This document shows positions 24,266 through 36,795 of a stretch of DNA of 64,000 nucleotides, one piece after another (position 1 is the first letter of the stretch; each line of letters starts with the position of its first letter). The translations under genes and the position numbers were made by a program. Source of the DNA: Epinephelus fuscoguttatus (Eukaryota > Chordata > Actinopteri > Perciformes > Serranidae); the NCBI RefSeq assembly GCF_011397635.1, contig NC_064759.1, positions 22,158,428 to 22,222,427 on the forward strand. The letters run 5' to 3'. The notes beneath the pieces are model-generated. The model was not told the DNA's origin and did no database searches. It was given only the letters and a program-made list of their open reading frames with translations.

Positions 24266-26667
24266 ATTCCTCACCCTCCTTAAATCATACCGTCTTGATG
24301 GAGTCCAATCACCAAAGACTTTTCACATTTTTCATTCTTATGTGCACATTAAAAATATTCTTCTTACTACAAAACAAGTCTCTCCTGATTAAACTGTTGC
24401 TGCTTCCAAAGAATGACAGAGCTGCTGTTCCACCCTCAGCTGAGAGACAGTGCAGAAATACAGTGTAGAGTGTAGATCCAACATTTCACATCTTACTCCG
24501 TGAATGACGGATGTATTTCAACCAAACTAGAGTTGGTGATTTTTGGAACAGTGGACTAACCAGCCATGATGGTTTAAGTAGGGGTGATCCCGAATAGTCA
24601 ATGATTTGGTGATTCGATTTGGAGAAGTCTGATTTGACTGCCAGTCTCGCCATCGAATCGTCGCAAAATGTGGTTATGAAACAAGACCGTACCATTCTGA
24701 CTATATGGGGGTGCTCACTGCTGCTGAACATCTTGATTTGACATAGAATGTATTTGTTTTCTAGTAATTCATGATATATAGCCTATTTTGATACAAACAT
24801 CAGCCTAATTTCTGTTAATAAAAAATTGAAAATGACACGTGCATTTAATCAGTAGGCATAATCTTGATAGACTCTGATTTTTTATTTATTTATTATCACT
24901 AGTCTGTCTGACCAGAAGGGGGGAGGGGCGGGTGAGTGCGGCCGAGAGTGCGGCCGGGAGTGAGGATTTCAGTTTATTTGTCACCTAATGCTGTGTTTTG
25001 GCCAACAAAGTCATACTGTTTGGCTGTGGTGGTGATATGCAGCCTCCAGGCACTAGTGAAATAAATAAATAACAACAACAATAAACAATTTTGAAAAAAA
25101 TGGACACATGTTCCTTTAATTTTGTGTCCTCTTATTTCTTACTCTACCTGTTTTACTCCCATAATCCCCTCGCAGCAGGCCCTGTATATCTCACGTGTCG
25201 CAGGGGGATTTTCTCGGTTAGTTCTCTCTGCTTGACAACATATTACCCAAAGGATAAGTCTCATGGCCTCTATTGCAGTGTCATCCTACCTCCATCTGCC
25301 CGCTGCGTTGTCATTTATCATATGCACAGTAATACAGAAGCAGCCTTTGGCACTTCTTGGGCTCCCTCCACAATGGTTGATTAACATACAAACTAAGAAT
25401 AGGCGATGATGTAAACAATGATTAAAGAAATCCTAACATTATTGCAAAAAAAGGAAATAAAAAATAAAATAAAATAAATAAAAAGGGAATACTACATAAC
25501 ACGTACGCAAACAGGAAGGTAGTAAATGCACACACTACCATTGATATATTTAAAAAGGCATTAACGGCACGTAAATACAATAATAAAAAGGCAAAGTCAG
25601 AATATTTCAGTCAGTGTCAAGCAATAAACTCAAGAATTCGACATTCCATGACCTGCAGATGAAGCCGTCCTTAGTTGTATGGGACCAGATGCAGGCACAT
25701 CATGATCACGACAGCTGGGGCTCGATCATCCTGCTTGCTCTATTCTACACCACTGATTGAAGAGGTCCTTGCTATGGCAGCTCCATCCTGACGGTGTGCT
25801 GGGCCATTTTCTCAACCCATCTGCTGTTTTACAGTTGCCACATTTTCACATTGACTGCTGTTCAGTGTTACTGACACACCACTTGGTTCTGGTAATCACG
25901 GTCCCCAGTCGTAATCACTTTAATGTATTTTGATCTATCTTTCACTATTATATCCATCACAGATTCACGATTCTACGTTGTCATCCATGACTCAGTGCTC
26001 AGAATGTGCCTCAGTCCATGTTATGTAGAATAGTCCATCGCGCAGCCTCCTCTTAAATCAAGTTTCTGGTCCCTTATTTCTTGCTAAGTCATTCATATAG
26101 TTGGCAGTGGACTTTTGTGGTCTTCTCATCTGCTACCTCTCAAGTCTTGGTCATTGTTTGTCCTATTGCCCACCTTCATATTTGATGGAGTCACAGTCAT
26201 GCATCAGTCATTTGCCATTTCTGTTTGGTTGCCACATCGCTATTTGTACTATATATGCTTGCTTTTCAGACCTCTTTTCCTTGCACTCGTTAATATGATT
26301 CCAATTCTGTCTGCCTCAATTCAGTTTGGCTTGCTGTCATTTGTCGCATGTTCCCACAACACCCATGGTCTACGTGATCTCATGCCATATGCACAGTCAT
26401 CCATGGTCCTCTAACTACATTCTGCATGCACTAACACCGGCTTGTCTGTTAACTGCTCACCTTTATCACTTTAAAATCCACAATCATGCATCACCCATGA
26501 TTATGTCCTCTTGGTTATCTTATCAAAATTTCTGTCTTGCTGATTTATTATCTGCTGGTCTTGGGACCTATTCTCCTCTCGTTTATTAAAGTTCATAAAT
26601 AAACATAATTCTATTGGTTCAATTCTTTTTTACCTTGCTTGCATTTATCATGCTTCTCACTCATTTA
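24266..26667. other. Interior of the R1-R2 segment, left part
   Basis: No domain was recognised. A possible hAT end (TAGGGGTGATC) lies at 24579. There is a G-rich patch near 24918-24965 and an A/T-rich AAATAAAAT run near 25450-25490. Confidence 0.35.
24579..24800 (+). mobile_element. Possible hAT-type element end
   Basis: The segment starts TAGGGGTGATCCCGAATAGT, a terminal sequence typical of fish hAT elements. The opposite end and target duplication were not found. Confidence 0.3.
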
Positions 26668-27545
26668 CATGGTCTTTCCGGACCTCATGCAAATGCACAC
26701 TCACGGTATGCAGGACCTCATGCTGTATGCACAAACACCATGGTCTCCAGGACCTCATGCAATTGCTCTATCATGATCTGTGGTACCTCATGCTGTATGC
26801 TCTAACACCCATGGTCTTCGGGACCTCACGCAAATGCTCCATCATGGTCTGTGGGACCTCATGCTGTATACACCAACACCCAAGGTCTTCGGGACCGCCC
26901 TCTGAATGCTCATACGTGGTCCACGGCACCCCATGCAACACTTTTTGTTGGTTGCGTGACCATTAATTTCTGTTTGTCATGTGGACTTAATTTCTGTTTG
27001 GTCATCGGACCATTTTAAATAAGTTGGTCTTCTGACCTTAGCTTCTGTTCGGTCTATGACCTTTTACTTTTGTTGGTCTTTTCTGACCTTTTGTTTTGTT
27101 CTATACATGGTCTTTAGGACCCCAGTCTGTGCACCCAAGGTCTAGAGGACCTTATACTTATACACAGTAATTTATTTTCGCTCATCGGACCAGCATTTCT
27201 GTTTGTCAGTGATAACTTAAATTTCTGTTTGGTTGCCGGACCTTATTTTACTAGTTGGTCTTATGACCTTAGTTTTTGTTCAGTCTACGACCTTTTATTT
27301 ATGTTTGGTCCTCACTGAGCTTTTATTATGTTCTACATATAGGCCCAGGTCACTAGGAACTTGCACCAGTCACGGTAATTTCAGTTTGGTCATCAGACCC
27401 TTAATTTCTGTTGCTGTCATGCTGAAAATTGCTGACTGTAATTTATGTTTGGTCTCCGGACCTTAATGTTTTGTTTTTTTAACATTTTATTGCAGTTGGT
27501 CTTATGACCTTTTATTTCACTTGGTCCCTGTTGACCTTTTATTAT
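26668..27545. repeat. Array of GGTC-loop-GACC mini-palindromes
   Basis: The left half (26668-26940) is a minisatellite of about 71 nt per unit, roughly four units (GGTCTTCGGGACCTCA.GC words). The right half (26950-27545) has a looser repeat. Through both, words such as GGTCTTCTGACC, GGTCTTATGACC, GGTCTAGAGGACC and GGTCTCCGGACC recur: about 20 short inverted pairs with 3-6 nt between the arms. No protein is encoded. Confidence 0.7.
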
Positions 27546-27826
27546 GTTCAACATATAGACACCCACGGTATGCAGACCCTTGCACTTTTAAGCCTTCCTT
27601 TCTGGCATATCACTATTATTTCTGTTGTCACAGCTTACTTCATCTGTGGCTTTTATATTATTTGGCAGTTAGACCTCTACACATTGCCTTACTGCTTTCC
27701 TTTTCAACACTTATTTCGCATCTATCATCATCTACTAGTTAGTGGCTCCCTAGCTGTCATTCCAGACATATTCCTACCACACATTTCTCATCAGAGTTGT
27801 ACTATGTCATTCAGGACTTTTTCTGT

Positions 27827-28258
27827 GTTCATCCTTTCACATTTCTTTCCATCCCACTCCCAATGCTTCCTCTAATCAGCTGATTATGGGTGGTCACTCT
27901 TGTAGTTATCAAATTCTCTCCATCCCACTTCCACTGCTTCCTCTAATCAGCTGACTATATCCAATCAAACTTTGCTAGCAATCTCTCTCAGCCAATCAGG
28001 ATGCCACTGCAAAATTTTAAATCTGCTCTCTTTTCTGCTGCTGTCAGCCATCATTTTAGGCAGAATCTTCAAGCCCTCCTCCACCCCGATCAGCTTCAGC
28101 CATTGTATCCAGAGTCCAGGACAAGCTCTACAAAGGCTCATTCCTCTACTCATCAGCGCTAATCCATTTTCCTCTCATCTCATCTCTTCATCACCTCTAC
28201 CACCACATCTAGACTCTGGGGAGGTTCCCTCTTTGTCTATGGATTCATCAACCACCAA
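27827..28258 (+). repeat. Direct repeat R2 abutting pentraxin copy 4
   Basis: Partner of R1 at 23847-24265. Its right edge joins the copy 4 unit at 28255, in the middle of the intron that should follow the 5' noncoding exon (TCTATT.CACACTGGTAGAG is shared with 34192 onward). Confidence 0.65.
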
Positions 28259-28352
28259 GTCTATTGCACACTGGTAGAGAAGGTTTTACAGTATTATTAT
28301 CCTTGCATTAACCCTCACCATTTTGTATTGTGTATATTTGTCTTTGTATTAG

Positions 28353-31300
28353 ATGGCATTGTTGCTCCTACTGGTGATGCTGACAGCATGTGCTGCTCTT
28401 CCTCAAGGTAAAAAAAAACAACTTTTAATTTCACATTGTGAAAAGCAAAATGAAGGAAAATGAATGATCACAAGACAGATAACATGCAAATGTATCTGTC
28501 TAACAGGAGACTGATATCTTTTGATTTTTGTTACCTCTGTGTGAACTTTAAGGGTTTTTTTTACTGTCAAAGGATGAAACAAACATGACCTTTATATTAA
28601 TAACAACTAGTCCATAACCATTGAGTGCACAGTTGCCCATGTACAGTTTCACATGGTGTGTGTTTGGGATACAGCTCATAGAAAATTGCAGATTAAATAG
28701 TCAACTGAACCCATTAAGAAGAGCAATGTATTCAGACAAGAGTTTTTGTGAATTTGATAGTACGATTGCTTTATTGAAAGTACAGTAGTACCATTGCCAG
28801 TAGTGGGATAGTTAGTGGGCTAAAACTGTACATTAGTAGTTGAGGTAGCACGTTGAAAGGTCTTATGTTAAAGTGTTCATATGTTGTATTGACTTAAAAG
28901 TGGGACGCACTGGTAGTTCACATGGGAAAGGTGCGGCTAGCCCTTGTTGCAGCAGCATGCCATACCATGACTGAAAATTAGAAAAAAAACAACAATATTT
29001 GGCCACAGGGGGAGCCACTGTGATCGGTCGCATTTTAGCCATTTTTAAGCATTTTTCTGTTGTTATAGCGCCACCCAGTTGCTAATTAGAGTTACATTTC
29101 TCCAGTCACCTTGAGGCTTCCTGTTCTACATATCTACCAAGTTTAGTAAAAATCGATATGGCGGTTCGGCCTAGATAAGAAATTAGCTCTCTAGCACCCC
29201 CATTTTGTTTGATGGGGTCAATAATGGAGGGGTCCCCTCAGATTATGTGTGGTCATATGCCTGGTGAAACCCTTGAGATGTTATACACCTTTATGTGATG
29301 AGCCACATCCTCCGCAATATTCATTGCCTCATAGAAGCTCAGTTTTAGTAAGTTTTCCAACTTTTCCCAAGAGGGAACTTTAGATATTGGTCCCTAGATT
29401 ATGTTCACCGAGTTTCATGCAGATCGGTCAAACTTCCTAGGAAGAGATCGATCGAAGTGTTTTTCAAAAAATTCAAAATGGCGGAAAATCTATATAACCG
29501 GAAGTTATGGGTTCTTGAGGCAAATTTGTTCCTCATGAGGAGAGGCATCTCTGTGCAAAGTTTCATGTCTCTATGACATGGGGCATGAGATATGCCCATT
29601 CAAAGTTTGCAATTTCAATCGGTTGCTATAGCGCCCCCCTTTGGCCAATTCATGTAATTTTGCTTCATTCACATCCTCCCATGACCCTCTACCACTGTGC
29701 CAAATTTCACATGGATTGACCAAGTCAGTGAAGAGAAAAACGTGGAACAGACACACAGACACCCACAGAGAGTTTTCGTCATTATATAGTAAGATGTCAA
29801 ATATATAGGCCAAGTGAATTACCAATTTTGTCCATAGACATATTCATTTAAAGATTACAATACAGAACAAAAGCATAATCTTGAATATGTATGGAGACAA
29901 TTACTTGGTCAGTTTGCAGTCAGGATAAATAAACAAGTCCAAGGTACAGTAGGGCGAGGGGAGACAAACTTGCCAACTTTGAAGAGATCTTGAAACGCCA
30001 CTTTGTGCTGAAAACATTTTCAGCTCATCTACATGTGCAGCCAAAATCAGATCTTATGCCAACACGAGCACAACACTATGTTAAGTGAGGGTTGACTATA
30101 CAATTAACAAGCTTACAACGCGTACGGTGATGAAAGCACAACCCTCACCAGCAACATTCAGTGTCCAGTTGATACGCTCCCACAAATGGGCTTTTCCGTC
30201 TTTGTGGTGATAGTTTCTGACTGATATCATACAGCTCAGGATAGACAGTAGCACCTTTGACACTGATTGGACAACGTCCTCTTTTTTTTTTTGCTTTTCG
30301 GCATACTCAACGCTCATTGGTGTATTGCTGTTGGCTCTAGCTGTTAGACTTAAGTACTGTACACCTGGTCAAGCTCATATGACGTCATCAGTTTTTTGCG
30401 TCCTTCAGAGTGACAAATCATTCCAGCATTGAAATGAAAGTGATTGAACCCAAATGCAGCACACTGAGACAGGCAGACAGTTGGTAATGACCTTTGTTGC
30501 TCACACAAATAGGCAACAGCTCTGGGGTCTTTGGGTTTAGCTTGCTTGTAGTTTCAGCAGCGAGTGAGTGACCCGAGAGCAGGCACTTGAGCAGTCTGAG
30601 AGTTGGGGACTGTACCGTGAGTGCAGGTGGGTTTCTCTTGAGGCTGGTAGTGGAGTGAAGACTGAAGTAACTTGCTGAACGAGGAGAGCTGAGGTAAGCA
30701 GGATTGGTGTAGCACCGTGCAGCCACAGAGCTGAGCAGACGAGAACCAGGAAGGGAGCAGGCAGGACTCAGAGTCGGAGACAGAAGGCTGAGGTGATTAC
30801 CAGGACAACAAGCACAAGCAGGGTCGGTACTGGGAAATCAAGCCAAGAGTGAGTGCTGGAATGTCTTGCATGAAGTTGAAGAACAATCTGGCAAAGAGTG
30901 TGTGTGCTGGAGAGGCTTAAATACCAGGCAGATAGGCTGATGAGCTGCAGCTGTGGAGGCAGGTGAGAGGGGTTGTCTTGATGAGGGGGGGGCGTGGCTG
31001 GCTAGCAGGGTGCAGGTGAATGGAAATTTACCAGGAGCAGGTGAGGGAGAGAAGCAGACTGTGACATGCACAATATATGCCAGAATACATACCTGCTACA
31101 CAAATTGCATACAGGTCACAAGGAATCTGATAAGGGCAGACAGCAGCTGAGGGCAGGTAGTGCAGAGGGCAAAGTTCATCTTTGCTGTGCTTGTGTTGTG
31201 GTTCTCCAGATGGCAGCATATACTGTCATACAAGTTTCAGACCTGCTACCACAGTTCATCTAGTGATTTTATTAGTTTATTACCGGAAGCCTTTATAATT

Positions 31301-32390
31301 TGCTTTTCACATTCTGATTTTAAATTTCTCTCTTTTTTATAGATCTGTCAGGTAAAATGTTCACCTTCCCACAACAAACCAACTCAGCTCAGGTGAGGCT
31401 GGTATTATCAGGACTGGATCTGAGTGCTTTAACAGTCTGTCTCACGTAGTATTGGACATGTAAAACTAATAAAACAACCCATTGTATCTCTGAAAGTAAA
31501 AATCATCATGTATGATAATGTCTTTTTCATGCCTACAGGTATTTTACAGACCTTGGTAGGGATTACAGTTTTTTCTCTTTGGCCACACCCTCTGCTAACA
31601 ATGCACTTCTGATTTACAAGGAGGCTGCAAGCGATAGGATTAATCTCGTGATCAGGAATAGTGGTGCAGACTTCAGAGGGCAGGACTACAGACTGAACAC
31701 ATGGCACTCAGTTTGTGCCACATGGGATTCTGCGTCTGGTGTAGGGCAGATGTGGTTAGATGGAAAGCCCTCAAGTAGGAAATTCATCAGCTCTGGATCC
31801 GACATCAGCGGGCCCATCATAATTGTTTTGGGACAGGTACAGTTTTTAATCAATATACTTAAAAGTGCTGTATGTAATTCTGGAGAGAGACAGTTAATTA
31901 TTCAGTCTTATTGCCAAGTTTTCAAATACAGATGCTTTGGTTTGGTAGTCGGACCAAGCAACCAACCCAAAGTGCTGATGTCTGACATATCAGCAATCAA
32001 CTATCTTTCTCCAGAGTTACATACAGCTCCTTTACTGGAATGGGTTGACATTATGGGAAATATATTAATTATCTTTTTCACTATTACTATGTGTTCAAAG
32101 GATACACCAGAAAAAATACAGTATTATATAAAAGAGATGTCTCTCTTATCTCAATGTCTGCAAATTCACAGGAGCAGGATTCCCATGGCGGAGGCTTTGA
32201 CATTAATCAGTCTTTTGTTGGCATGCTGTCTGACGTCCACATGTGGGACCACACCCTTTCCCAATGCCACATCCAGAATTACGCGGATTATCTGACCTTC
32301 ACCCCGGGAAATTTGCTCAACTGGAGGAAACTGGAGTTCCTGACTAAAGGAAGAGTGATGATAGAAGATAAACAAGAGTCCTACTGTTAA
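28353..32390 (+). CDS. Pentraxin copy 4 (CRP/SAP-like), intact frame, promoter replaced
   Basis: Exons are 28353-28407, 31343-31445, 31539-31836 and 32172-32390 (675 nt, 224 aa). The signal peptide is MALLLLLVMLTACAALPQ. The signature H-S-V-C-A-T-W-D-S, EQDSHGGGFD and the four usual cysteines are present. The calcium pair Asp60-Asn61 is Asn-Asn here. The noncoding exon and TATA box found in copies 5-6 are missing, because similarity stops at about 28258 where repeat R2 begins. The last base of exon 2 is C (CTCAC|GTAGT) where all siblings have G, which weakens the donor and changes Arg to Thr. Intron 1 is 2.9 kb, swollen by two insertions (28607-29793 and about 30428-31067). The frame is clean, but expression is doubtful. 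Confidence 0.82.
28607..29793 (+). mobile_element. 1.2-kb dispersed element, copy A
   Basis: It is absent from the matching intron of copy 5 (34540-34560), which marks its borders. Nearly the same sequence occurs at 45352-46550. It runs from CTAGTCCATA to TTTTCGTCATTATATAGTAAG and contains GGTTGCTATAGCGCCCCCCT, a motif common in fish intergenic DNA. No transposase was seen. Confidence 0.7.
30428..31067 (-). mobile_element. Inserted element, possibly a solo LTR fossil
   Basis: About 640 nt are present in copy 4 intron 1 but missing from copy 5 (compare ATCATTCCAGCA at 35520-35532). On the minus strand it starts TGTCACAGTC and has a TATTTAAG box about one fifth of the way in, which suits an LTR promoter. 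No internal retroelement genes are attached. The family is uncertain and the element is not autonomous. Confidence 0.3.
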
Positions 32391-33120
32391 ACTTTTCAGG
32401 TTAAACAAAAAAAAATCCTCCTAACTCCAAAGATTGTTTATCATGTTTTAAAAAGCTGTTGTTAATATTATTATCTTTTGCTATATTTGTTCATCATATT
32501 ATTGCAAAGAATTCTTTCTTTCTTTTTCTTTTTTTCATGTACTTACTGTACAATCATAAACCCAACCAAAGCTAACTTTCCAAAGTGAATTTGTGATTAT
32601 GAAATTAAAACCAACCGAAAACCGATGAAATCAAAGTTCAAATTGTATTGCATCAGTATGTGCTATTTTCCCAAAGAATATTATTTGTATAGATATTACA
32701 CATTGTGTGTGCTCCTCAGTAGTAGCTTGTGAGTACTGTATATGTCTTCTCTTTTGATCGCTCCACATTCTGTATTCTTCATTTCAGTTGTCTCCCAATG
32801 GTCTCAGTTGTGTTGTATTTAAAGCAAGATCAAACAAGTTTTGAAGTAAAGTTGTATTGTGTTTAATAACGACTGTAGCTCAACAATGAAATGTAACAAA
32901 GGATACTGTAAATAAAAAAGTGAATATCATGTAAACACTCTAATTTTGTATTGTGACGAAGCTGCTCAAAGCCTAATTTTGTATGGTTAGTGTACCCAGT
33001 AAGAGTATAACCCTTTTAAGAGTCTTTATTTAATATTTTACATTTCCAAATTACCAGAATCTGAAGCCATATATTGCATGCAAGGAAGGAGACAAGAAGA
33101 AAACACACTGCTGTGAATCA
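32391..33120. other. 3' flank of copy 4
   Basis: It matches the flanks of copies 5 and 6. A likely poly(A) signal AATAAA is at 32911-32916. From 33045 to 33115 it carries a piece of 5' flank (TTACCAGAATCTGAAGCCATATATTG) that occurs again at 33935-33995, a ghost of an extra promoter. Confidence 0.5.
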
Positions 33121-33935
33121 TCGACAAGTACCAGATAATTACATGTAACTACTACATATAAGTACTTGGGTTTTGAGCTTCAGCAGTTCGGGCGCAATGC
33201 ATCCTTGTACATGTAGGCACTGAAATGACGGCTGTGCAAGAAGGAAACTGTCGTCAATGCAGCACGCACTGAGGAATTTATTGCTTCAGCTGATGGGATA
33301 TCTGCTTAAAACGTGCCAAACTTCTCATTTAATGTTTACCAGGTTCACTATCTTAGTTAAGCATGTCAGCAAGCTGTTCAAGAAGGTGGAGAGTTGTCCT
33401 TGACTATATAATAAATAACCACAAAAATAATACACACTATGTTGATGGTTATCTTGAGGATGTGAAATGATGAATAAATGTAATAAAAAGATAAACGCAG
33501 ATGTACACGTGAGCGGTCTGTCCTTGTTGTTTGACGAAGTAAGATAAGGCTGTACTGTCAGAGGAGTTCAGGTAATCTTGTCCGGACTGTCTGTGCCAAA
33601 TTTCATGGCAATCTATCCATGTCATTTCACTCAAAACCACTAATATGAACCTGCTTGTGGCACTACAGTAGGCATAAAGTCAAGGGGTCATGGGACCCAC
33701 AAATACTAACTGACCAACAGAATTTGCCATTTATACAGGAACGCCAATACCATGGTTAAAAAACACCTGCTTCCATTATTAAATGTAATTGTGTTGTTTA
33801 CAGTTCTGACTTATCTTGTTTGTTTTTAATTTTGCATTGTGACTAAGCAGCTCAAAGTCTATTTTGATATGTTTTATAAGCCTTATAAGACAGTTTTAGG
33901 AGCCCTTAGTTAATATTCCACATTTCCAAATTACT
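33121..33935. repeat. Inserted segment in the copy 5 promoter flank, duplicated at 38756
   Basis: This segment recurs almost unchanged at 38756-39560 upstream of copy 6. It splits a promoter-flank sequence seen whole in copy 7 (43545-43610). It therefore entered before the copy 5/6 duplication. Confidence 0.6.
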
Positions 33936-34018
33936 GGAATCTGAAGCCATATATTGTACAAGGAAGGAGACAAGTGAAAAACACACAGCTAATAACTGAA
34001 ATGAGGAAGCAGCGAAAG

Positions 34019-34024
34019 TATAAA
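34019..34024 (+). promoter_or_regulatory. TATA box of pentraxin copy 5
   Basis: TATAAA follows the conserved word ATGAGGAAGCAG and lies about 50 nt before the end of the noncoding exon at 34075. The same arrangement occurs in copies 6, 8 and 9. Confidence 0.6.
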
Positions 34025-34287
34025 ACTCACAGTCCCATACACTGTTGCACACAACATTCTGACACAGGACTCAAGGTAAGACCAACACATGACTGGAAAA
34101 TAGAGGAATTTAACATGACTGCAACATGTTTCCCTCTTCTACCTGTACTCTATATTGTAGCAGACCAATTAAAGAAACAGAAAACTTCTTGCAGTCTATT
34201 ACACACTGGTAGAGAAGGTTTTACAGTATTATTATCCTTGCATTAACCCTCAGCATTTTGTATTGTGTGTGTTTGTCTTTGTATTAG

Positions 34288-36795
34288 ATGGCATTGTTGC
34301 TCCTACTGGTGATGCTGACAGCATGTGCTGCTCTTCCTCAAGGTAAAAAAACAAACAAAACTTTTTATTTTCACATTGTGAAAAGCAAAATGAACCATCG
34401 CAAGACAGCTACATGCAAATGTGTCTGCCTTACAGGAGCCTGATAATCTTTGATTTTGTTACCTCTTTGTACACTCCTGAGTATTTTAAGTTTGTTTTTT
34501 TTTTACTGTAACAGGATGAAACAAACATGACCTTTATATTAATAGCAACAATGTCAAATATTTAGCTCAAGTCAATTACCAATTTTGTCCATAGACATAA
34601 TCCTTTTTTAAATTAATTTAGGGATATCAATACAGAACAAAAGTATAATATTAAATATCTATGAAGACAATTACTTGGTCAGTTTGCAGCCTTACCTTCA
34701 GTAACAAGTCAGCAGTCAGAATAAGTAAATAAGTCCAAGGTAGGGCGAGGGGAGACAGACTTGCCAACTTTGAAGAAATCTTGAAATGCCACCTTGTGCT
34801 GAAAACATTTTCAGCTCATCTACATGTGCGGCCAAAATCAAATCTTATGCCAACATGAGCACTTCATGTTATTTTCACTCTGCATATACCTGGATACCTA
34901 GGATTGCAATTTTATGGTGTCATTTTATTCTTACATAGCCTATCATTCCAAGTTCAATTACTATGTGCTGATTCTCAGTGACTGATGTCAATGTCAGCTG
35001 ACTGTCAAGAAGGAATGATGGAGAAGTCTGGACATGCAGAGGCACAAGGACAGCTTACTTTACCAACCTAAATGACAAGCAAGCTAGCTTTCAAATTCAT
35101 TCGTAATGTTAGTCTAACATTAACTTTGTCCACTCCACTTCAGTTCATTTACCTTTGCAAAGAAGTTCAAAGACTGTTCCTCATGTATGGAAACAGTCAC
35201 TTGAGTGAGAATGGGGTATGAGTGGGATAAAATCAAGGTCAAAAGTGTTGCTCTCGATTTGCATATCCTGGCTACTGCCTCTAAAAACGACATTAAATAT
35301 TTCTCAATCATCCCCGATTGCAAAAATTAGTTTTCTGGGTGGGTGAAGACAAGAGGGGAAGAATCCTGTGCTGTGAGTGGTGAATCTCTTATTTTGCTTT
35401 TTGGCATACTCAATGCTTGTTGGTGTATTGCTGCTACTTCCTGCTTTAAGACTTTGGTACTGTACACCTGGTCAAACTCACAAGCCATCAATAGCTTTTT
35501 GCTTCCTTCAAGGTGACAAATCATTCCAGCACATATGCCAGAATGCATATCTGCTACACAAATTGCATACAGGTCACAAGGAACATGATAAGGGCAGACA
35601 GCAGCTGAGGGCAGGTAGTGCAGAGGGCAAAGTTCATCTTTGCTGTGCTTGTGTTGTGGTTCTACAGATGGCAACATACACTGTCATACAAGTTTCAGAC
35701 CTGCTACCACAGTTCATCTAGTGATTTTATTAGTTTATTACCAGAAACTTTAAGAATTTACCTATCACATTCTGATTTTAAATTTCTCTCTTTTTTATAG
35801 ATATGTCAGGTAAAATGTTCACCTTCCCACAACAAACCAACTCAGCTCAGGTGAGGCTGACAACATCAAGACAGTATCTGAGGGATGTGACCGTCTGTCT
35901 CAGGTAGTGCTGAATATGCAAATTAATGAAACGACCCACTGTATCTCTGAAAGTGAAAATCATCATGTATGATAATGTCTTTTTCATGCCTACAGGTATT
36001 TTACAGACCTCGGTAGAGATTACAGTCTTTTCTCTTTGGCCACACCCTCTGCTGACAATGCACTTCTGATTTACAAGTGGGCTGCAAGCGATCAGATTCA
36101 TCTCGCGATCAGGAATAGTGCTGCAGACTTCAGAGGGCAGGACTACAGACTGAACACATGGCACTCAGTTTGTGCCACATGGGATTCTGCGTCTGGTGTA
36201 GGGCAGATGTGGTTAGATGGAAAGCCCTCAAGTAGGAAATTCATCAGCTCTGGATCCGACATCAGCGGGCCCATCATAATTGTTTTGGGACAGGTACAGT
36301 TTTTAATCAATATACTTAAAAGTGCTGTATGTAATTCTGGAGAGAGACAGTTAATTATTCAGTCTTATTGCCAAGTTGTCTGATACACAGGCTTTGGTTT
36401 GGTAGTCGGACCAAGCCCAAAGTGCTGATGTCTCCTTTACAGGAATGGGTTGACATTATGGGAAATATATTAATTATCTTTTTCACTATTACTATGTGTT
36501 CAAAGAATACACCAGAAAAAATACAGTATTATATAAAACAGCTGTCTCTCTTATCTCAATGTCTGCAAATTCACAGGAGCAGGATTCCCATGGCGGAGGC
36601 TTTGACATTAATCAGTCTTTTGTTGGCATGCTGTCCGACGTCCACATGTGGGACCACACCCTTTCCCAATGCCAGATCCAGGACTATGCGGATTATCTGA
36701 ACTTCACCCCGGGAAATTTGCTCAACTGGAGGACACTGGAGTTCCAGACTGTAGGGAGGGTGCTGATAGAAGATAAACAAGAGCCCTACTGTTAA
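34288..36795 (+). CDS. Pentraxin copy 5 (CRP/SAP-like), intact
   Basis: Exons are 34288-34342, 35801-35903, 35996-36293 and 36577-36795 (675 nt, 224 aa). A noncoding exon ends at 34075. The signal peptide is MALLLLLVMLTACAALPQ. This is the only intact copy that keeps the Asp-Asn pair (SADNAL) matching human CRP calcium ligands 60-61, together with EQD in exon 4, so it is the best candidate for classical calcium-dependent binding. The phosphocholine-contact position 66 is Tyr. The signature H-S-V-C-A-T-W-D-S is present, as are exon 4 SQCQIQ and the C-terminal cysteine. Exons 3 and 4 are nearly identical to copy 4, while exon 2 (LTTSRQYLRDVTVCLR) is nearly identical to copy 6. That mosaic suggests gene conversion or unequal exchange. 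Confidence 0.9.

Noticed and set aside
23973-24392. Ser/Pro-rich frame as a protein gene
   Set aside because: It lies inside direct repeat R1, its frame is not kept in R2, and it has no domain.
26668-26940. Regular repeats resembling a CRISPR array
   Set aside because: Repeats are imperfect and of minisatellite type, spacers are not unique, and the genome is eukaryotic.
33051-33060. TTCCAAATTACTGGAA as a STAT acute-phase element
   Set aside because: The spacing (8 nt) is longer than the TTCnnnGAA site; conservation among copies is explained by recent duplication.
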